NCBI GenBank assembly: GCA_002342295.1
Contig: DDPR01000010.1
Coordinates: 154,362-218,361 of the forward strand
DNA: 64,000 bases
Reading direction: 5' to 3'
From: Burkholderiales bacterium UBA2463
GTDB taxonomy: Bacteria; Pseudomonadota; Gammaproteobacteria; Burkholderiales; Burkholderiaceae_A
This document shows, piece after piece, positions 8,432-18,206 of the stretch (the stretch's first letter is position 1; the number at the start of each line of letters is the position of its first letter). The notes below the pieces were generated by a model that did not search any database, was not told the DNA's origin, and saw only the letters and a program-made list of their open reading frames with translations. The translations under genes and the position numbers were made by a program.

Positions 8432-9887
8432 CCTCGCTTCGCTCCTCTTTCTCGCGCTTCTCATCCATCTGTTTCAGCGCCGTGGCCGCGGGTCCCTTGC
8501 ACTGGCCAGCGTACTTCTCATTCTGGCTAGCACCCTGGGCTTTCATTGGATTTTCATTAGCCTGCATCGCTTCGGCGGAATGCCCGCACCTGTTGCGGCC
8601 TCGGCCACCTTTCTTCTGGCCCTCTATGTTGCGGGCTACGGGCTCCTCAGCGGCCTGGTGCTGCGGCGCTTCCTTGTTCCGGCCCTCGAGCATAGGGGGC
8701 AGGCCCGCTGGCTTCCCCTCTCTATTGCGGGCCTCATCACACTCATGGAGTGGCTGCGCGGCACCCTGTTTTCAGGCTTTCCTTGGCTCAGCTGGGGCTA
8801 CCAGCAGGTAGACGGCCTTCTCTCTGGCTTTGCACCCCTGCTGGGTGTCTATGGCGTGGTCTTTTTCACGGCTCTTTGCGCTGCGCTAATCGCTCAGTGT
8901 CGGCCCAAGGGACTGATGGCCATGCTGATTATTCACCTGGTGGGGGGCGCTGCAGGCACGCTGACGTTCTCCCGTCCGAACGGTAGCCCCCTACAGGTCG
9001 CCCTCGTTCAGGGGGCCATACCCCAGCAGATGAAGTTTGACCCTCAACACCTGCGGGACTCGGAGGCCACACACCTTGCACTGGGCGCCTCCGTTGCAGG
9101 GGCGCCCACACGCACGCAACTCATCGTCTTTCCCGAGACCGCCTTCATCTCGCCCTGGCAGCAGCTCGAGCCTCGCACCCAGGCGGGGCTTCAGGTGCTC
9201 GCTGACCGCAGCCAGGCGGTGGTTCTCACAGGCATTCCCACGCGCGATGAAGATGGGTGGCGAAACTCGGTGCTGGCCATTCGACCCGCGGCAGACGCCC
9301 CAGGCCTTGCCCGCGGCTCTGCAGATCGATACGACAAACACCACCTCGTCCCTTTTGGAGAATTCATCCCCTGGGGCTTTCGTTGGTTTGTCCAACTCAT
9401 GAACATGCCACTGGGGGACTTTCAAGAGGGCGCAAGGCTTCAGGAGCCACTCGTCGTTGCCGACCAGCGACTTGGAGTGAACATCTGCTTTGAAGATCTC
9501 TTTGGTGAAGAGATCATTCGCCCGCTGGCACCCAGTCGGCCTGAGGCGTCCCAGCCGACCATCCTTCTCAATGTGAGCAATCTTGCGTGGTTCGGTGACA
9601 CCGTGGCCTTGCCTCAGCATCTCGCAGTGGCCCGCATGCGCTCTCTTGAGACCGCGCGCCCGACCATCCGTGCAACCAACACGGGCATGACCGCCCACAT
9701 TGATGCTCGCGGCGTTGTTCGCGACCAGCTACCTGCCATGCAGCAAGGCATCCTGATGGCCCGCGTTCAGGGTACCCAAGGAAGCACCCCCTATGTTTAC
9801 TGGGGCAATTGGCCCATCCTCCTCATCGCGCTTGCTGCCCTGTGTCTGCCGCTCTCCACCCGGTGGGCGGCTAAAATGCGTCGATGA
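8397..9887 (+). CDS. lnt: Apolipoprotein N-acyltransferase Lnt
   Basis: An inner-membrane enzyme that adds the third acyl chain to lipoproteins. The product (496 residues from ATG 8397) has an N-terminal hydrophobic region with several membrane segments and a C-terminal nitrilase-like domain. The catalytic triad is visible as Glu247 (VFPETAF), Lys314 ([11 protein letters not shown]) and Cys364 ([13 protein letters not shown]). The family segment [12 protein letters not shown] occurs near residue 54. The start lies inside the end of corC (35-base overlap), and the first transmembrane helix found in many Lnt proteins is not evident. An upstream in-frame start cannot be excluded. Its stop shares ATGA with glyQ. 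Confidence 0.95.
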   Translation: MPSLQSPAWLPSLASLLFLALLIHLFQRRGRGSLALASVLLILASTLGFHWIFISLHRFGGMPAPVAASATFLLALYVAGYGLLSGLVLRRFLVPALEHRGQARWLPLSIAGLITLMEWLRGTLFSGFPWLSWGYQQVDGLLSGFAPLLGVYGVVFFTALCAALIAQCRPKGLMAMLIIHLVGGAAGTLTFSRPNGSPLQVALVQGAIPQQMKFDPQHLRDSEATHLALGASVAGAPTRTQLIVFPETAFISPWQQLEPRTQAGLQVLADRSQAVVLTGIPTRDEDGWRNSVLAIRPAADAPGLARGSADRYDKHHLVPFGEFIPWGFRWFVQLMNMPLGDFQEGARLQEPLVVADQRLGVNICFEDLFGEEIIRPLAPSRPEASQPTILLNVSNLAWFGDTVALPQHLAVARMRSLETARPTIRATNTGMTAHIDARGVVRDQLPAMQQGILMARVQGTQGSTPYVYWGNWPILLIALAALCLPLSTRWAAKMRR

Positions 9888-10798
9888 AGACCTTTCAAGA
9901 CGTCATTCTCACGCTCCAGAGCTACTGGGGCGATCGGGGATGCGCCCTGCTGCAACCCATCGACCTCGAGGTAGGAGCCGGAACCTCTCACACAGCCACC
10001 TTCCTGAGAGCCCTTGGCCCGGAGCCTTGGCGGGCCGCGTACGTGCAGCCGTCGCGGCGACCCAAAGACGGGCGCTATGGCGAGAACCCCAATCGACTGC
10101 AGCACTACTACCAGTTTCAGGTGGTGCTCAAACCCTCACCGCCAGACATTCTCGACCTCTACCTCGGCTCCCTGCGCGCCCTGGGTATCGATACGCAGGC
10201 GCACGACGTGCGCTTTGTCGAAGACGACTGGGAGAACCCCACCCTGGGCGCCTGGGGACTTGGCTGGGAGGTCTGGCTCAACGGTATGGAGGTCACGCAG
10301 TTCACCTACTTTCAGCAAGTCGGTGGCCTTGACTGCTCTCCCATCACGGGAGAGATCACCTATGGCCTTGAGCGCCTCGCGATGTACCTGCAGGGCGTCG
10401 AGAATGTCTACGACCTCACCTGGACGACCTGGGAGGAAAACGGTGTGCAGCGTCGCATCTCTTACGGGGACGTCTATCACCAGAACGAGGTCGAGCAGTC
10501 TCGCTACAACTTCGAAGAGAGCGATGCGGCCATTCTCTTTCGTCGGTTTGCCGAGCACGAATCCGAGGCACAACGCCTTCTCGGCGCGGGCCTACCCCTG
10601 CCAGCCTACGAGCAGATTCTGAAAGCCGCCCATAGCTTCAACCTGCTGGATGCTCGCGGAGCCATCTCGGTGACAGAGCGAGCCCAATACATCGGACGCA
10701 TTCGAAACCTCTCACGTCAAGTCGCACAGGCCTACGTGGACTCACGCGAACAGCTGGGCTATCCCATGCTCGGCCGCCCTGCGGCTCAGGCGGCTTAA
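9884..10798 (+). CDS. glyQ: Glycyl-tRNA synthetase alpha subunit
   Basis: Catalytic class II subunit of the alpha2-beta2 bacterial glycyl-tRNA synthetase. The 304-residue product starts [20 protein letters not shown] and contains the segments [20 protein letters not shown] and [16 protein letters not shown] typical of GlyQ active-site regions. Near the end is [16 protein letters not shown]. Length agrees with the usual 300 or so residues. Its ATG overlaps the lnt stop by four bases, and glyS follows after four bases, so the two synthetase subunits should be made from the same message in balanced amounts. Confidence 0.98.
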   Translation: MKTFQDVILTLQSYWGDRGCALLQPIDLEVGAGTSHTATFLRALGPEPWRAAYVQPSRRPKDGRYGENPNRLQHYYQFQVVLKPSPPDILDLYLGSLRALGIDTQAHDVRFVEDDWENPTLGAWGLGWEVWLNGMEVTQFTYFQQVGGLDCSPITGEITYGLERLAMYLQGVENVYDLTWTTWEENGVQRRISYGDVYHQNEVEQSRYNFEESDAAILFRRFAEHESEAQRLLGAGLPLPAYEQILKAAHSFNLLDARGAISVTERAQYIGRIRNLSRQVAQAYVDSREQLGYPMLGRPAAQAA

Positions 10799-10802
10799 AC
10801 GA

Positions 10803-12932
10803 ATGTCACGCGCTCCGCTGCTCATCGAGCTTTTCACAGAAGAGTTGCCCCCCAAAGCGCTTCGAACACTCGGGGAGGTCTTCGCGCAGACCATCTCCCA
10901 CCATCTGAGCCGCGCGGGGCTCCTCGGACCACAGACCCCGACGCAAGGCTTTGCCAGCCCACGGCGCCTGGCCGTGCTCATCGACGCCGTCTCGGCACAG
11001 GGCGCCGATCAGGCCCGTCGGGAAAAACTTTTGCCGGTGAGTGTTGGCCTTGATGCGCAGGGTGCGCCCACCGCTCCGTTGCTCAAGAAGCTTCAGACGC
11101 TCGGATTGCAGCCCGGGCCATCGTTCTCGATCAATCAACTGATCAAGGAATCGGACGGCAAACAAGATGTGCTGTTCGTAGATACGGTCGTCAGGGGGGC
11201 GCGCCTCGCAGAGGCAGCTCAAGAGGCCCTCGATGCGGCCATCGCTGCACTGCCCATCCCCAAGCTCATGCGCTATCAGCGTCCCACCCACTCGCAAGAT
11301 GGCGCACCCGCCCTCGAGGAGATTCGGTTCGTTCGGCCAGCCCACGGCTTGGTGGCGCTACACGGCGAGGCACTCCTCCCCCTGCGGGCGCTGGGCCTTC
11401 AGGCCGATCGAATCACACATGGTCATCGCTTCCATTCGCAGGCCCCGATTGTTCTAGCGCAGGCAGCCGACTACGCCCACGCGCTCGAGGCGCAGGGCCA
11501 TGTCATTGCCTGCTTCCAGACTCGTCGAGCGCAGATTGTGGCGGCCCTTCAGAAGGCGGCCACCCCCCATCAGCCCGTCATGCCCGACGCACTGGTTGAT
11601 GAAGTGACGAGCCTCGTGGAGTGGCCCGTGATTCTTCAAGGCCAGTTCGAGGAGGCCTTCCTCGAGGTGCCCCAGGAGTGCCTCATCCTGACCATGCAAC
11701 AAAACCAGAAATACTTCGCACTGACGGACGCGTCGGGTCGACTCGTGAACCGCTTCCTGTTGGTCTCGAACCTGGCCTCGACCACGCCATCGCTCATTGT
11801 TCAGGGCAATGAGCGGGTGCTGCGCGCGAGGCTCTCGGATGCGCAGTTCTTTTTTAAGCAAGACCGTCGCAGACCCCTTCGCGACCGCGTGCGTGATCTG
11901 GACTCGGTGGTCTATCACAACAAGATGGGTACTCAGGGCCAGCGAATCGAACGCCTTCGCGTCCTCTCGCGTCAATGGGCCCCTCTCCTCGAAACCGACC
12001 CCGAGCTCGCAGACCAAGCGGCTCGTCTCGCCAAAGCGGACCTTGTCACAGATATGGTGGGCGAGTTTCCGGAGCTACAGGGCGTGGTGGGTCGAGAGCT
12101 CGCCCGTCACGACCAGGAGCCTGAGGCGGTGGCACTGGCCATCGAAGACCACTATCGGCCGCGTTTTGCGGGTGACAGCCTGGCCCGAAATGACCTGGGA
12201 CTCACCGTCGCCCTCGCAGACAAGATCGAGACCCTGGTGGGGATCTGGGGCATTGGCCTTGCGCCCTCGGGGGACAAGGACCCCTTTGCCCTTCGGAGAG
12301 CTGCGCTTGGCGTGGTTCGCATTCTGGTGGAATGCGACGTTCCCGCCTCCCTCAATAGCCTGCTCCAAGATGCTCTCCAGAGCTTTTCCGGGACAGATGC
12401 CGTGGCGCCCCACCTTCCCGATGTGCAGATCTTCATACTCGACCGGGCACGGGCTTACCTCAAAGACAAAGGACATCAGCCCTCAGCGATTGAGGCCGTG
12501 CTGGCTGTCTGCCCCGACCGAATCAGCCAGATCGTTCCCCGCATACAGGCCGTGATGGCCTTCATGCAAACCCCCCAGGCCGAGGCACTCTGCGCGGCCA
12601 ACAAGCGCATCGGCAACATCCTGAAGAAAGCGAGTGATCCGTCGGCTCTTGCGCGGCCAATCGACGCGGGTCTACTCCAGGAACCTGCTGAGAGAGCTCT
12701 TGCTCAGGCCCTGGCAGGCGTCTCTCCTATTGCGCAGGCCGAGACCGACCGGGGCCATTACACCGAGGCCATGCTGAGCCTCTCGGGACTGCGGGAGGCC
12801 GTGGATGCCTTCTTCGATGGCGTCATGGTGAACGCAGAAGATCCCGCCCTCAGGGCAAACCGACTTGCGCTTCTGAGCGAATTACACCGAGCCATGAACC
12901 AGGTCGCCGATCTCTCGGGACTTGCATCATGA
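10803..12932 (+). CDS. glyS: Glycyl-tRNA synthetase beta subunit
   Basis: The beta subunit supplies tRNA recognition for glycyl-tRNA synthetase. The 709-residue product opens with LLIELFTEELPPKALR, the conserved GlyS N-terminus. It has the body motif VPQECLILTMQQNQKYFAL, and a central HD-like region (DLVTDMVGEFPELQGVVGRE). The C-terminal anticodon-binding-like part contains FFDGVMVNAEDPALRANRL. Length is usual (about 690-720). It follows glyQ directly, and its TGA shares ATGA with gmhB. Confidence 0.98.
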   Translation: MSRAPLLIELFTEELPPKALRTLGEVFAQTISHHLSRAGLLGPQTPTQGFASPRRLAVLIDAVSAQGADQARREKLLPVSVGLDAQGAPTAPLLKKLQTLGLQPGPSFSINQLIKESDGKQDVLFVDTVVRGARLAEAAQEALDAAIAALPIPKLMRYQRPTHSQDGAPALEEIRFVRPAHGLVALHGEALLPLRALGLQADRITHGHRFHSQAPIVLAQAADYAHALEAQGHVIACFQTRRAQIVAALQKAATPHQPVMPDALVDEVTSLVEWPVILQGQFEEAFLEVPQECLILTMQQNQKYFALTDASGRLVNRFLLVSNLASTTPSLIVQGNERVLRARLSDAQFFFKQDRRRPLRDRVRDLDSVVYHNKMGTQGQRIERLRVLSRQWAPLLETDPELADQAARLAKADLVTDMVGEFPELQGVVGRELARHDQEPEAVALAIEDHYRPRFAGDSLARNDLGLTVALADKIETLVGIWGIGLAPSGDKDPFALRRAALGVVRILVECDVPASLNSLLQDALQSFSGTDAVAPHLPDVQIFILDRARAYLKDKGHQPSAIEAVLAVCPDRISQIVPRIQAVMAFMQTPQAEALCAANKRIGNILKKASDPSALARPIDAGLLQEPAERALAQALAGVSPIAQAETDRGHYTEAMLSLSGLREAVDAFFDGVMVNAEDPALRANRLALLSELHRAMNQVADLSGLAS

Positions 12933-13537
12933 TTGAGGTTCTTCATGCGGAGCGGCCGGTCATCGTTCTGGACCGAGATGGCGTCATCAACCACGACTCC
13001 GACCACTACATCAAGCATCCCGATGAATGGGTTGCGATTGAGGGAAGCCTGGAGGCCATCTCACGACTCAGTCATGAGGGCTGGCGCGTGTTTGTTGCGA
13101 CCAACCAATCCGGCTTGGCTCGCGGACTTTTCGACATGCAGCGCCTTCACGCCATTCACCGAAAAATGCAGGAGGCCCTTGCCGAAATGGGTGGAACCAT
13201 TGAGGCCATCTTCTTCTGTCCTCATGGCCCCGACGAGGGCTGCCTCTGTCGAAAGCCCGCACCTGGCCTTATCTCTGACATTCTCTCGCGCGCAGACCAC
13301 CCCGCGCTCGGCACGCCCGTGGTGGGCGACTCCCACAGAGACCTCTCTGCGGCGCACGCTCTCGGTGCTCGGCCCATCCTTGTTCAGACGGGAAAAGGAC
13401 GTCGCACCCTAGAGGCGCACGCCAGCGGCAAGCAGCCCCTGCCCCCCGGCACCCAAATCGTGTCGCATCTAGCCGAGGCCGTCGACCTGCTGCTGAGCGA
13501 ACCCCGGCAGAGCGGATCGGCCGCGCGCGCGCGTTGA
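12929..13537 (+). CDS. gmhB: D-glycero-beta-D-manno-heptose-1,7-bisphosphate 7-phosphatase
   Basis: A HAD-superfamily phosphatase in the ADP-heptose route to LPS inner core, acting between the kinase RfaE1 and the nucleotidyltransferase; hldD and rfaE1 lie at 61000-62972. The 202-residue product has the HAD nucleophile motif VLDRDGVIN (Asp15, Asp17), VATNQSGLARG, and the structural zinc site CPHGPDEGCLCRKP (Cys97, His99, Cys105, Cys107) that marks GmhB. The C-terminus is Ala/Arg-rich and encoded by a (CG)6 run at 13522-13533. Both ends overlap neighbours: ATGA with glyS and TTGA with plsC. Confidence 0.96.
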   Translation: MIEVLHAERPVIVLDRDGVINHDSDHYIKHPDEWVAIEGSLEAISRLSHEGWRVFVATNQSGLARGLFDMQRLHAIHRKMQEALAEMGGTIEAIFFCPHGPDEGCLCRKPAPGLISDILSRADHPALGTPVVGDSHRDLSAAHALGARPILVQTGKGRRTLEAHASGKQPLPPGTQIVSHLAEAVDLLLSEPRQSGSAARAR

Positions 13538-14289
13538 TTCTTTTTCGCTCCCTCTGCTTCGCGCTCTTTCAGGCCGTAAGCCTCACCGTCTGGGGAACGC
13601 TCTTTCTCTTACTAGCCCCCTTCCTGAGCCCCTCTTGGCGCTACGCATTTGCGATACGTTGGCCGGCCATGATGGTCTGGGCCGCTCGCTTCATTCTTGG
13701 AATTCGATGGCGGGTCCTCCACGCAGAGCGTCTTGAGCCCTTTCGCGATCGGGCCATCATCGTCGCAAGCAAGCATCAGAGCGCGTGGGAGACCTTTTTT
13801 CTGCCGACCTACCTGCCTCGACAACTCTGCTTCGTTTTCAAAAAGGAACTGCTTCGCATCCCTTTTTTTGGCTGGGGAATTGGCCTTCTGCCCATGATTC
13901 ATATCGACCGCAAGCAGGCGAGAAAGGCTTACCAACAAATCGCAGAGCAGGGTCAGCGCCGCGCGCAAGAGAGGCGGTGGATCACCTTCTTCCCGGAGGG
14001 TACTCGCACCGCTCCCGGTCAGCGCATTCCATATAAAGGAGGTGCAGCCCGACTGGCCTTCACACTGGGGCTCCCTGTCGTCCCGATTGCCCACAACGCG
14101 GGATATCTGTGGCCCAGAAAAGCTTTTCTCAAAAAGTCTGGCGTCGTGACCGTGGTCATTGGAGAGGCGCTAGAGCCAAGTCAATTCTCGAGCGATGAAC
14201 TGCTGTTGCGAGCAATCGAGCAGTGGATCGAAAAAACCTGTGCTGAAATGGAGGCCCATGGAGCAACTGGAGCAACTCTCCCTCTTTGA
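13534..14289 (+). CDS. plsC: 1-acyl-sn-glycerol-3-phosphate acyltransferase (PlsC family)
   Basis: Membrane-bound acyltransferase that makes phosphatidic acid from lysophosphatidic acid. The 251-residue product has an N-terminal hydrophobic helix, the acyltransferase block KHQSAWETF (His81 with Glu86, the H-x4-E form used by this subgroup), motif II around FKKELLRIPFFGW and FFPEGTRTAPG (153-158), then VPIAHNAG. The start is the rare codon TTG at 13534, overlapping the gmhB stop as TTGA; no ATG lies near it in frame and the first block would otherwise lose its leading helix. The gmhB-plsC-metallopeptidase order is common in Burkholderiales. Confidence 0.94.
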   Translation: MILFRSLCFALFQAVSLTVWGTLFLLLAPFLSPSWRYAFAIRWPAMMVWAARFILGIRWRVLHAERLEPFRDRAIIVASKHQSAWETFFLPTYLPRQLCFVFKKELLRIPFFGWGIGLLPMIHIDRKQARKAYQQIAEQGQRRAQERRWITFFPEGTRTAPGQRIPYKGGAARLAFTLGLPVVPIAHNAGYLWPRKAFLKKSGVVTVVIGEALEPSQFSSDELLLRAIEQWIEKTCAEMEAHGATGATLPL

Positions 14290-15052
14290 CCGCAGCCCCC
14301 AGGCGGATTCGGGCGCGTCCGTGTCCAACACGGCAGCCCAGAGGATGCGCCAGATCGAGCTCTCCGGGCAGTCTGTGGACTGGCGCCTTGAGCGAACCCG
14401 TCGAAAGACGGTCGGCATGCTGGTCGAGGAGGGGTACATTCGAGTTCGCGCACCTCGGTGGGTCTCACTCGATGAGATTGAATCCATCCTGCGAGGCAAG
14501 GCGCGCTGGCTCACTGCCAGACTGCGCGAGGCCCAGCTGCGCCGGGCAAACCGAATCGATCCGGCGGACCGATGGATTCATGGGGGCCAGGTTCAATTCC
14601 TCGGACAGACACTCCGCATCTGTCTTCAGCCCGAGATGCAGGACATCTCATGGGACGCTTCCGAGGGTCGTCTGATGGTGCCCATGCCAACGAGCAGCAC
14701 ACCAGACCAGGTGCGAGACCGCGTTCATGGCTGGCTGCAGATGCAGGCTGGCGAAATCCTTCTGGAGCGGCTGGATCACATCTCGACTCGAGCGAGTAGA
14801 CAGTACACCCGCTTTTCACTCAGCCACGCCCGCACTCGCTGGGGAAGCTGTACCCAGGATGGTCATATCCGACTGAACTGGCGACTTGTTCAATTCAGCC
14901 TGCCCATCATCGATTACGTGGTGGCACACGAGTTGGCCCACCTCCACGCCATGGACCACAGCACGGACTTCTGGTCCGAAGTCGCGCGTATATTTCCTGA
15001 CTTTGAGTCAGGTCGTCAGCGCATCAAGGGCGTGCCCCTCGAGGACCACTAG
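14258..15052 (+). CDS. YgjP/DUF45-family zinc metallopeptidase
   Basis: A predicted cytosolic metallopeptidase (M48-like, YgjP group) whose substrate is unknown. From ATG 14258 it has 264 residues. The zinc motif is VAHELAHLHAMDH (His224, Glu225, His228, with His234 further on), preceded by the family signature ARTRWGSCTQDGHIRLNWRL. The N-terminal 30 residues are poorly conserved, with MEQLEQLSLFD as opening. The start overlaps plsC by 32 bases; the upstream alternative at 14195 adds 21 residues of no recognisable family sequence. It is the last gene of the 5720-15052 unit. Confidence 0.9.
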   Translation: MEQLEQLSLFDRSPQADSGASVSNTAAQRMRQIELSGQSVDWRLERTRRKTVGMLVEEGYIRVRAPRWVSLDEIESILRGKARWLTARLREAQLRRANRIDPADRWIHGGQVQFLGQTLRICLQPEMQDISWDASEGRLMVPMPTSSTPDQVRDRVHGWLQMQAGEILLERLDHISTRASRQYTRFSLSHARTRWGSCTQDGHIRLNWRLVQFSLPIIDYVVAHELAHLHAMDHSTDFWSEVARIFPDFESGRQRIKGVPLEDH

Positions 15053-15076
15053 CGGCAGCCCCCTCACACCCCACGT

Positions 15077-15889
15077 TCAGTGCCCGTGAAGGAAATAAGT
15101 CGCAAGGGCGGCGAGGGCGACGCCCAGAATCATGAGCGCAGGCTGGAACCAGGCTGCGCGTCGTTGGCCACCATGTTCATGCGAGTGGGCCTGTGCGTGC
15201 AGTTGTGGGATAAGGTCTGACAGCGCAATGTATACAAAGCTGCTCGCAGCCACAGACAGCACATAGGGCAGCATCATCTGGGCCTGCCCCAAAAACAAAG
15301 ATCCAATCACTCCGCCCACCAGTGCACCACAGCCGGTGAGAAGGTTGAACAGGAGCGCACGAGACCGCGAGAACCCGCTGTTGAGTAGAACAAAAAAGTT
15401 GCTGAGCTGCTGCGGCACCTCATGGGTGGCCACCGCAAGCGCAGTCATGAGGCCAAGAAAAGGCTCGAGATGAAAAGCCGCAGCAATGAGAACCCCATCG
15501 GCCAGCGCGTGGACGGAGCTCCCAATGAGCAGGGACGTTCCGCCCTTTCCCGCTGAGCGCGCGTCGTGACCCTGTTCGTGGTGATGCCCGTCGTGCTCAT
15601 GGTGATGGTCGTGCCGCAGCAGCGAGAAGCGCTCGAGAAAGAAGAAGCTGAGCAATCCCGCAAGAAGCGTGGCCGCAATATCGTGAACATCGGCCGTGCC
15701 CAAATGCATGCTCTCCGGAAGAAGGTGCAGCAGGGCTGTGCCCAGAAGCATGCCCGCCGAAAAACTCACCATCCGATCGACCAGACGTGCCAGGCGGCCC
15801 ATCGAGACCCAGGCCGCCAAGCCAATGCTCAGGCAGGTTGCAGCCGCGCAGGCCGCCAGAGTGAGGCCCAAAGTAGAGAAGTCCTGCAT
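15077..15889 (-). CDS. ZIP-family divalent metal transporter
   Basis: An inner-membrane metal importer of the ZIP (SLC39/ZupT/GufA) family, likely for zinc and possibly iron or manganese. The 270-residue product has about eight transmembrane helices. A cytoplasmic His-rich loop lies at residues 93-109 between helices 3 and 4. The metal-binding helices carry HALADG (127-132) and HEVPQQLSNFF (156-166), the family's HNxxD and HExPH-like motifs. A second His-rich stretch (HAQAHSHEHGG) precedes the last helix. It is divergent from phoX with 86 bases between starts. A TATAGT box (minus strand, 15902-15897) lies only seven bases before the ATG, so the leader may be very short or absent. Confidence 0.92.
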   Translation of the reverse strand: MQDFSTLGLTLAACAAATCLSIGLAAWVSMGRLARLVDRMVSFSAGMLLGTALLHLLPESMHLGTADVHDIAATLLAGLLSFFFLERFSLLRHDHHHEHDGHHHEQGHDARSAGKGGTSLLIGSSVHALADGVLIAAAFHLEPFLGLMTALAVATHEVPQQLSNFFVLLNSGFSRSRALLFNLLTGCGALVGGVIGSLFLGQAQMMLPYVLSVAASSFVYIALSDLIPQLHAQAHSHEHGGQRRAAWFQPALMILGVALAALATYFLHGH

Positions 15890-15904
15890 ACAAAGGACTA
15901 TAAG

Positions 15905-15940
15905 GCATCATGGTTTTGTCACAGGAAGCATGATCAAAAT
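15905..15940 (+). promoter_or_regulatory. Candidate degenerate Pho box and -10 element upstream of phoX
   Basis: At 15905-15922 the sequence GCATCATGGTTTTGTCAC matches the 18-base E. coli Pho-box consensus (two 7-mers like CTGTCAT separated by four A/T-rich bases) at 10 of 18 positions. The downstream half (TTGTCAC) is the stronger. CAAAAT at 15935-15940 could serve as a -10 box at the spacing typical of PhoB-activated promoters that lack a good -35. The match is weak and is considered mainly because the gene downstream is a PhoX phosphatase. Confidence 0.3.
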
Positions 15941-15975
15941 TCACTTTCTACGCCCCCACTCTCTGGAGCCGCGCC

Positions 15976-18204
15976 ATGTCCCACCCCCACGACGATCAGC
16001 CTGCCAGCAACCCGACCGCCTCGCACTTCCAGGATGTGCTGCACGATGGACTCAGAAGCCCTGAGCGTCGCGATCTTATTCGTGGTGTCTTCTGCGCAGG
16101 CACCTTGGCCTCGGTGTTCCCGTGGGCATCCGAGGCACACGCGAGCGAAGCACTTGCCTCGGCCAGCACCTCCGCTCGACTCGGTTTTACTGCGGTCGAC
16201 AAGAGCCTCGAGGACAACGTCATCCTGCCTCCGGGCTATCGCTATCAAGTCGTGCACGCCACAGGCGATGCCATCAATTTTCAGGTGCCCGGCTTCACCA
16301 GCCTGGGTCTTGAGTCAGATGACTTCACCAATCGAATCGGAGATCAGCACGATGGCCTCGACCTCTTTTTTCTAACCGAGGATGGAAAGTACAGCACGAA
16401 AGACACCGGCCGGGCATTGTTGGTCGTCAACCACGAGAGCTCTGCCGAGTCAGCGTTTTTGCACGTGAGTGGACAAACGAGCAACGGCGTGAAGGGCCTC
16501 AAGTTCGACCAGTTTCGAGAGTGGAATGGCGGCTCACGCCCCCTCGAGGAGGTGGTCAAGGAGATCAACATCCACGGCGTCTCCATCACTGAGATTCGTC
16601 GGGAGGGAAATGTCTGGCGGATGGTGCGCGGGTCACCGTTCAATCGCCGGATCACCCCAGAGACCGAGGCGACGGTCACTGGTCCAGTCGGTGAGCTCGC
16701 CAACATCCGCCGCTTCTTTGTGACTCAGAAGTTCCCCAAGGGGGACAAGAGTCGCGGCACGATCAATAACTGCGGCTCTGGCCGCACGCCGTGGGGCACC
16801 TACCTGACCTGCGAAGAAAATTTCTACACCTACTTCAGCCGCTCAGAGGGAGCGCGACCCGATGCCCGCATGACCACGGCATTCAAGCGCTACGGGATCC
16901 CCCTCGACCTGCCGACCGCCGCAAAAAACAACTCGCAAGGTTGGCACACCGTGCGCGGAACCAGCGATGACTCATGTTTTGCACGCTGGGATGTGGCGCT
17001 TAAGGGCGCCTCAGCGCAGGAAGACTTTCGCAATGAGCCCAACACCTTTGGCTATGTCACCGAGATCGATCCCGTTGCCACATCGAGCGCTCCGACCAAG
17101 CGAGTGGCCATGGGCCGTTTCGTCCATGAGGCCGCAGTCTTCGGTGAGGCCATCCCAGGCAAACCGCTCGTGGTTTACATGGGCTGCGACGGTCGCAATG
17201 AATACATCTACAAGTTTGTCACCAAGGCTGTCTGGGACCCGAAGGACGTCGGGTCTGGGATCGCTGCGGGCAACAAATATCTCACTGAGGGTCGCCTCTA
17301 CGCCGCGCGCTTTCACGCGGACGGCTCGGGTGAGTGGCTCCCCATCGATATCTCCAATCCCGCCATTAAGGGTTACGAGAAGTTTGCCTTTCAGAATCAG
17401 GCCGACGTGCTGGTGCATGCTCGCATCGCAGCCGATGCAGCGGGCGCAACCCCCATGGACCGGCCAGAGTGGGGCGCCATGAACCCAGCCAATGGCGAGA
17501 TCTACTTCTCGCTCACCAACAACAATGCAGCCAGCAGAACACCGGGCAAGACCAATCCAGCCAATCCGCGCGCCTATTCGGACACGGATGGAAAGAAGCT
17601 ATCAGGCAATCCGAATGGACACATCATTCGGTTCAAAGAGGCCGATGCCGCCTCCCCCAAGGGGCGTTTCCGGTGGGACGTCTTTCTGTTTGGGGCCGAG
17701 GAGGACCTGGGCGCCATGAATCTCTCCAAACTGTCGGCCAAGAACAGTTTCTCGTCCCCCGATGGCCTCTGGTTCAGCAAGGCCACGGGCATCTGCTGGA
17801 TTGAGACCGATGACGGCGCCATGACAGATGAATCCAACTGCATGCTCTTGGCGGCCATCCCCGGGCGCGTGGGAGATGGATCAAAAATAGTCATCAAGAA
17901 CGAACTCAATGGTCAGAGCGCCGAGCAAGAGACCTTCATGGGTGCGGTGCTCGGCGACTACAACCTTCGCCGCTTCCTCACGGCACCGAAGGGATCTGAG
18001 GTCACGGGCATCTGCGAGACGCCCGACGGCAGGGCACTCTTCATCAATATTCAGCACCCAGGCGAAGACACCAAAGCCGCCGATCTTCTCAACGAGAAAA
18101 CCCAGAGCGCCTGGCCTGGCAATGTTGGCTACGGCAAGCCGGGACGGCCTCGCTCAGCCACCATCGTCATCACGCGAGACGATGGCGGAGTGATTGGCAC
18201 CTAG
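15976..18204 (+). CDS. PhoX-family phosphatase (DUF839), Tat-exported
   Basis: A periplasmic phosphatase-like protein of the PhoX family, calcium/iron dependent in studied members and used to release phosphate from organic esters. The 742-residue product has a Tat-type signal with ERRDLIRG (Arg31-Arg32) followed by a hydrophobic stretch and a small-residue region ending near ASEAHAS. Family segments include NNCGSGRTPWGTYLTCEENF, GRFVHEAAVFGE, MGCDGRNEYIYKFV and SSPDGLWFSKATGICWIETD. Length is typical of the large PhoX group (650-750). It is a single gene, convergent with the dienelactone hydrolase (two bases between stops). Confidence 0.92.
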   Translation: MSHPHDDQPASNPTASHFQDVLHDGLRSPERRDLIRGVFCAGTLASVFPWASEAHASEALASASTSARLGFTAVDKSLEDNVILPPGYRYQVVHATGDAINFQVPGFTSLGLESDDFTNRIGDQHDGLDLFFLTEDGKYSTKDTGRALLVVNHESSAESAFLHVSGQTSNGVKGLKFDQFREWNGGSRPLEEVVKEINIHGVSITEIRREGNVWRMVRGSPFNRRITPETEATVTGPVGELANIRRFFVTQKFPKGDKSRGTINNCGSGRTPWGTYLTCEENFYTYFSRSEGARPDARMTTAFKRYGIPLDLPTAAKNNSQGWHTVRGTSDDSCFARWDVALKGASAQEDFRNEPNTFGYVTEIDPVATSSAPTKRVAMGRFVHEAAVFGEAIPGKPLVVYMGCDGRNEYIYKFVTKAVWDPKDVGSGIAAGNKYLTEGRLYAARFHADGSGEWLPIDISNPAIKGYEKFAFQNQADVLVHARIAADAAGATPMDRPEWGAMNPANGEIYFSLTNNNAASRTPGKTNPANPRAYSDTDGKKLSGNPNGHIIRFKEADAASPKGRFRWDVFLFGAEEDLGAMNLSKLSAKNSFSSPDGLWFSKATGICWIETDDGAMTDESNCMLLAAIPGRVGDGSKIVIKNELNGQSAEQETFMGAVLGDYNLRRFLTAPKGSEVTGICETPDGRALFINIQHPGEDTKAADLLNEKTQSAWPGNVGYGKPGRPRSATIVITRDDGGVIGT

Positions 18205-18206
18205 TC

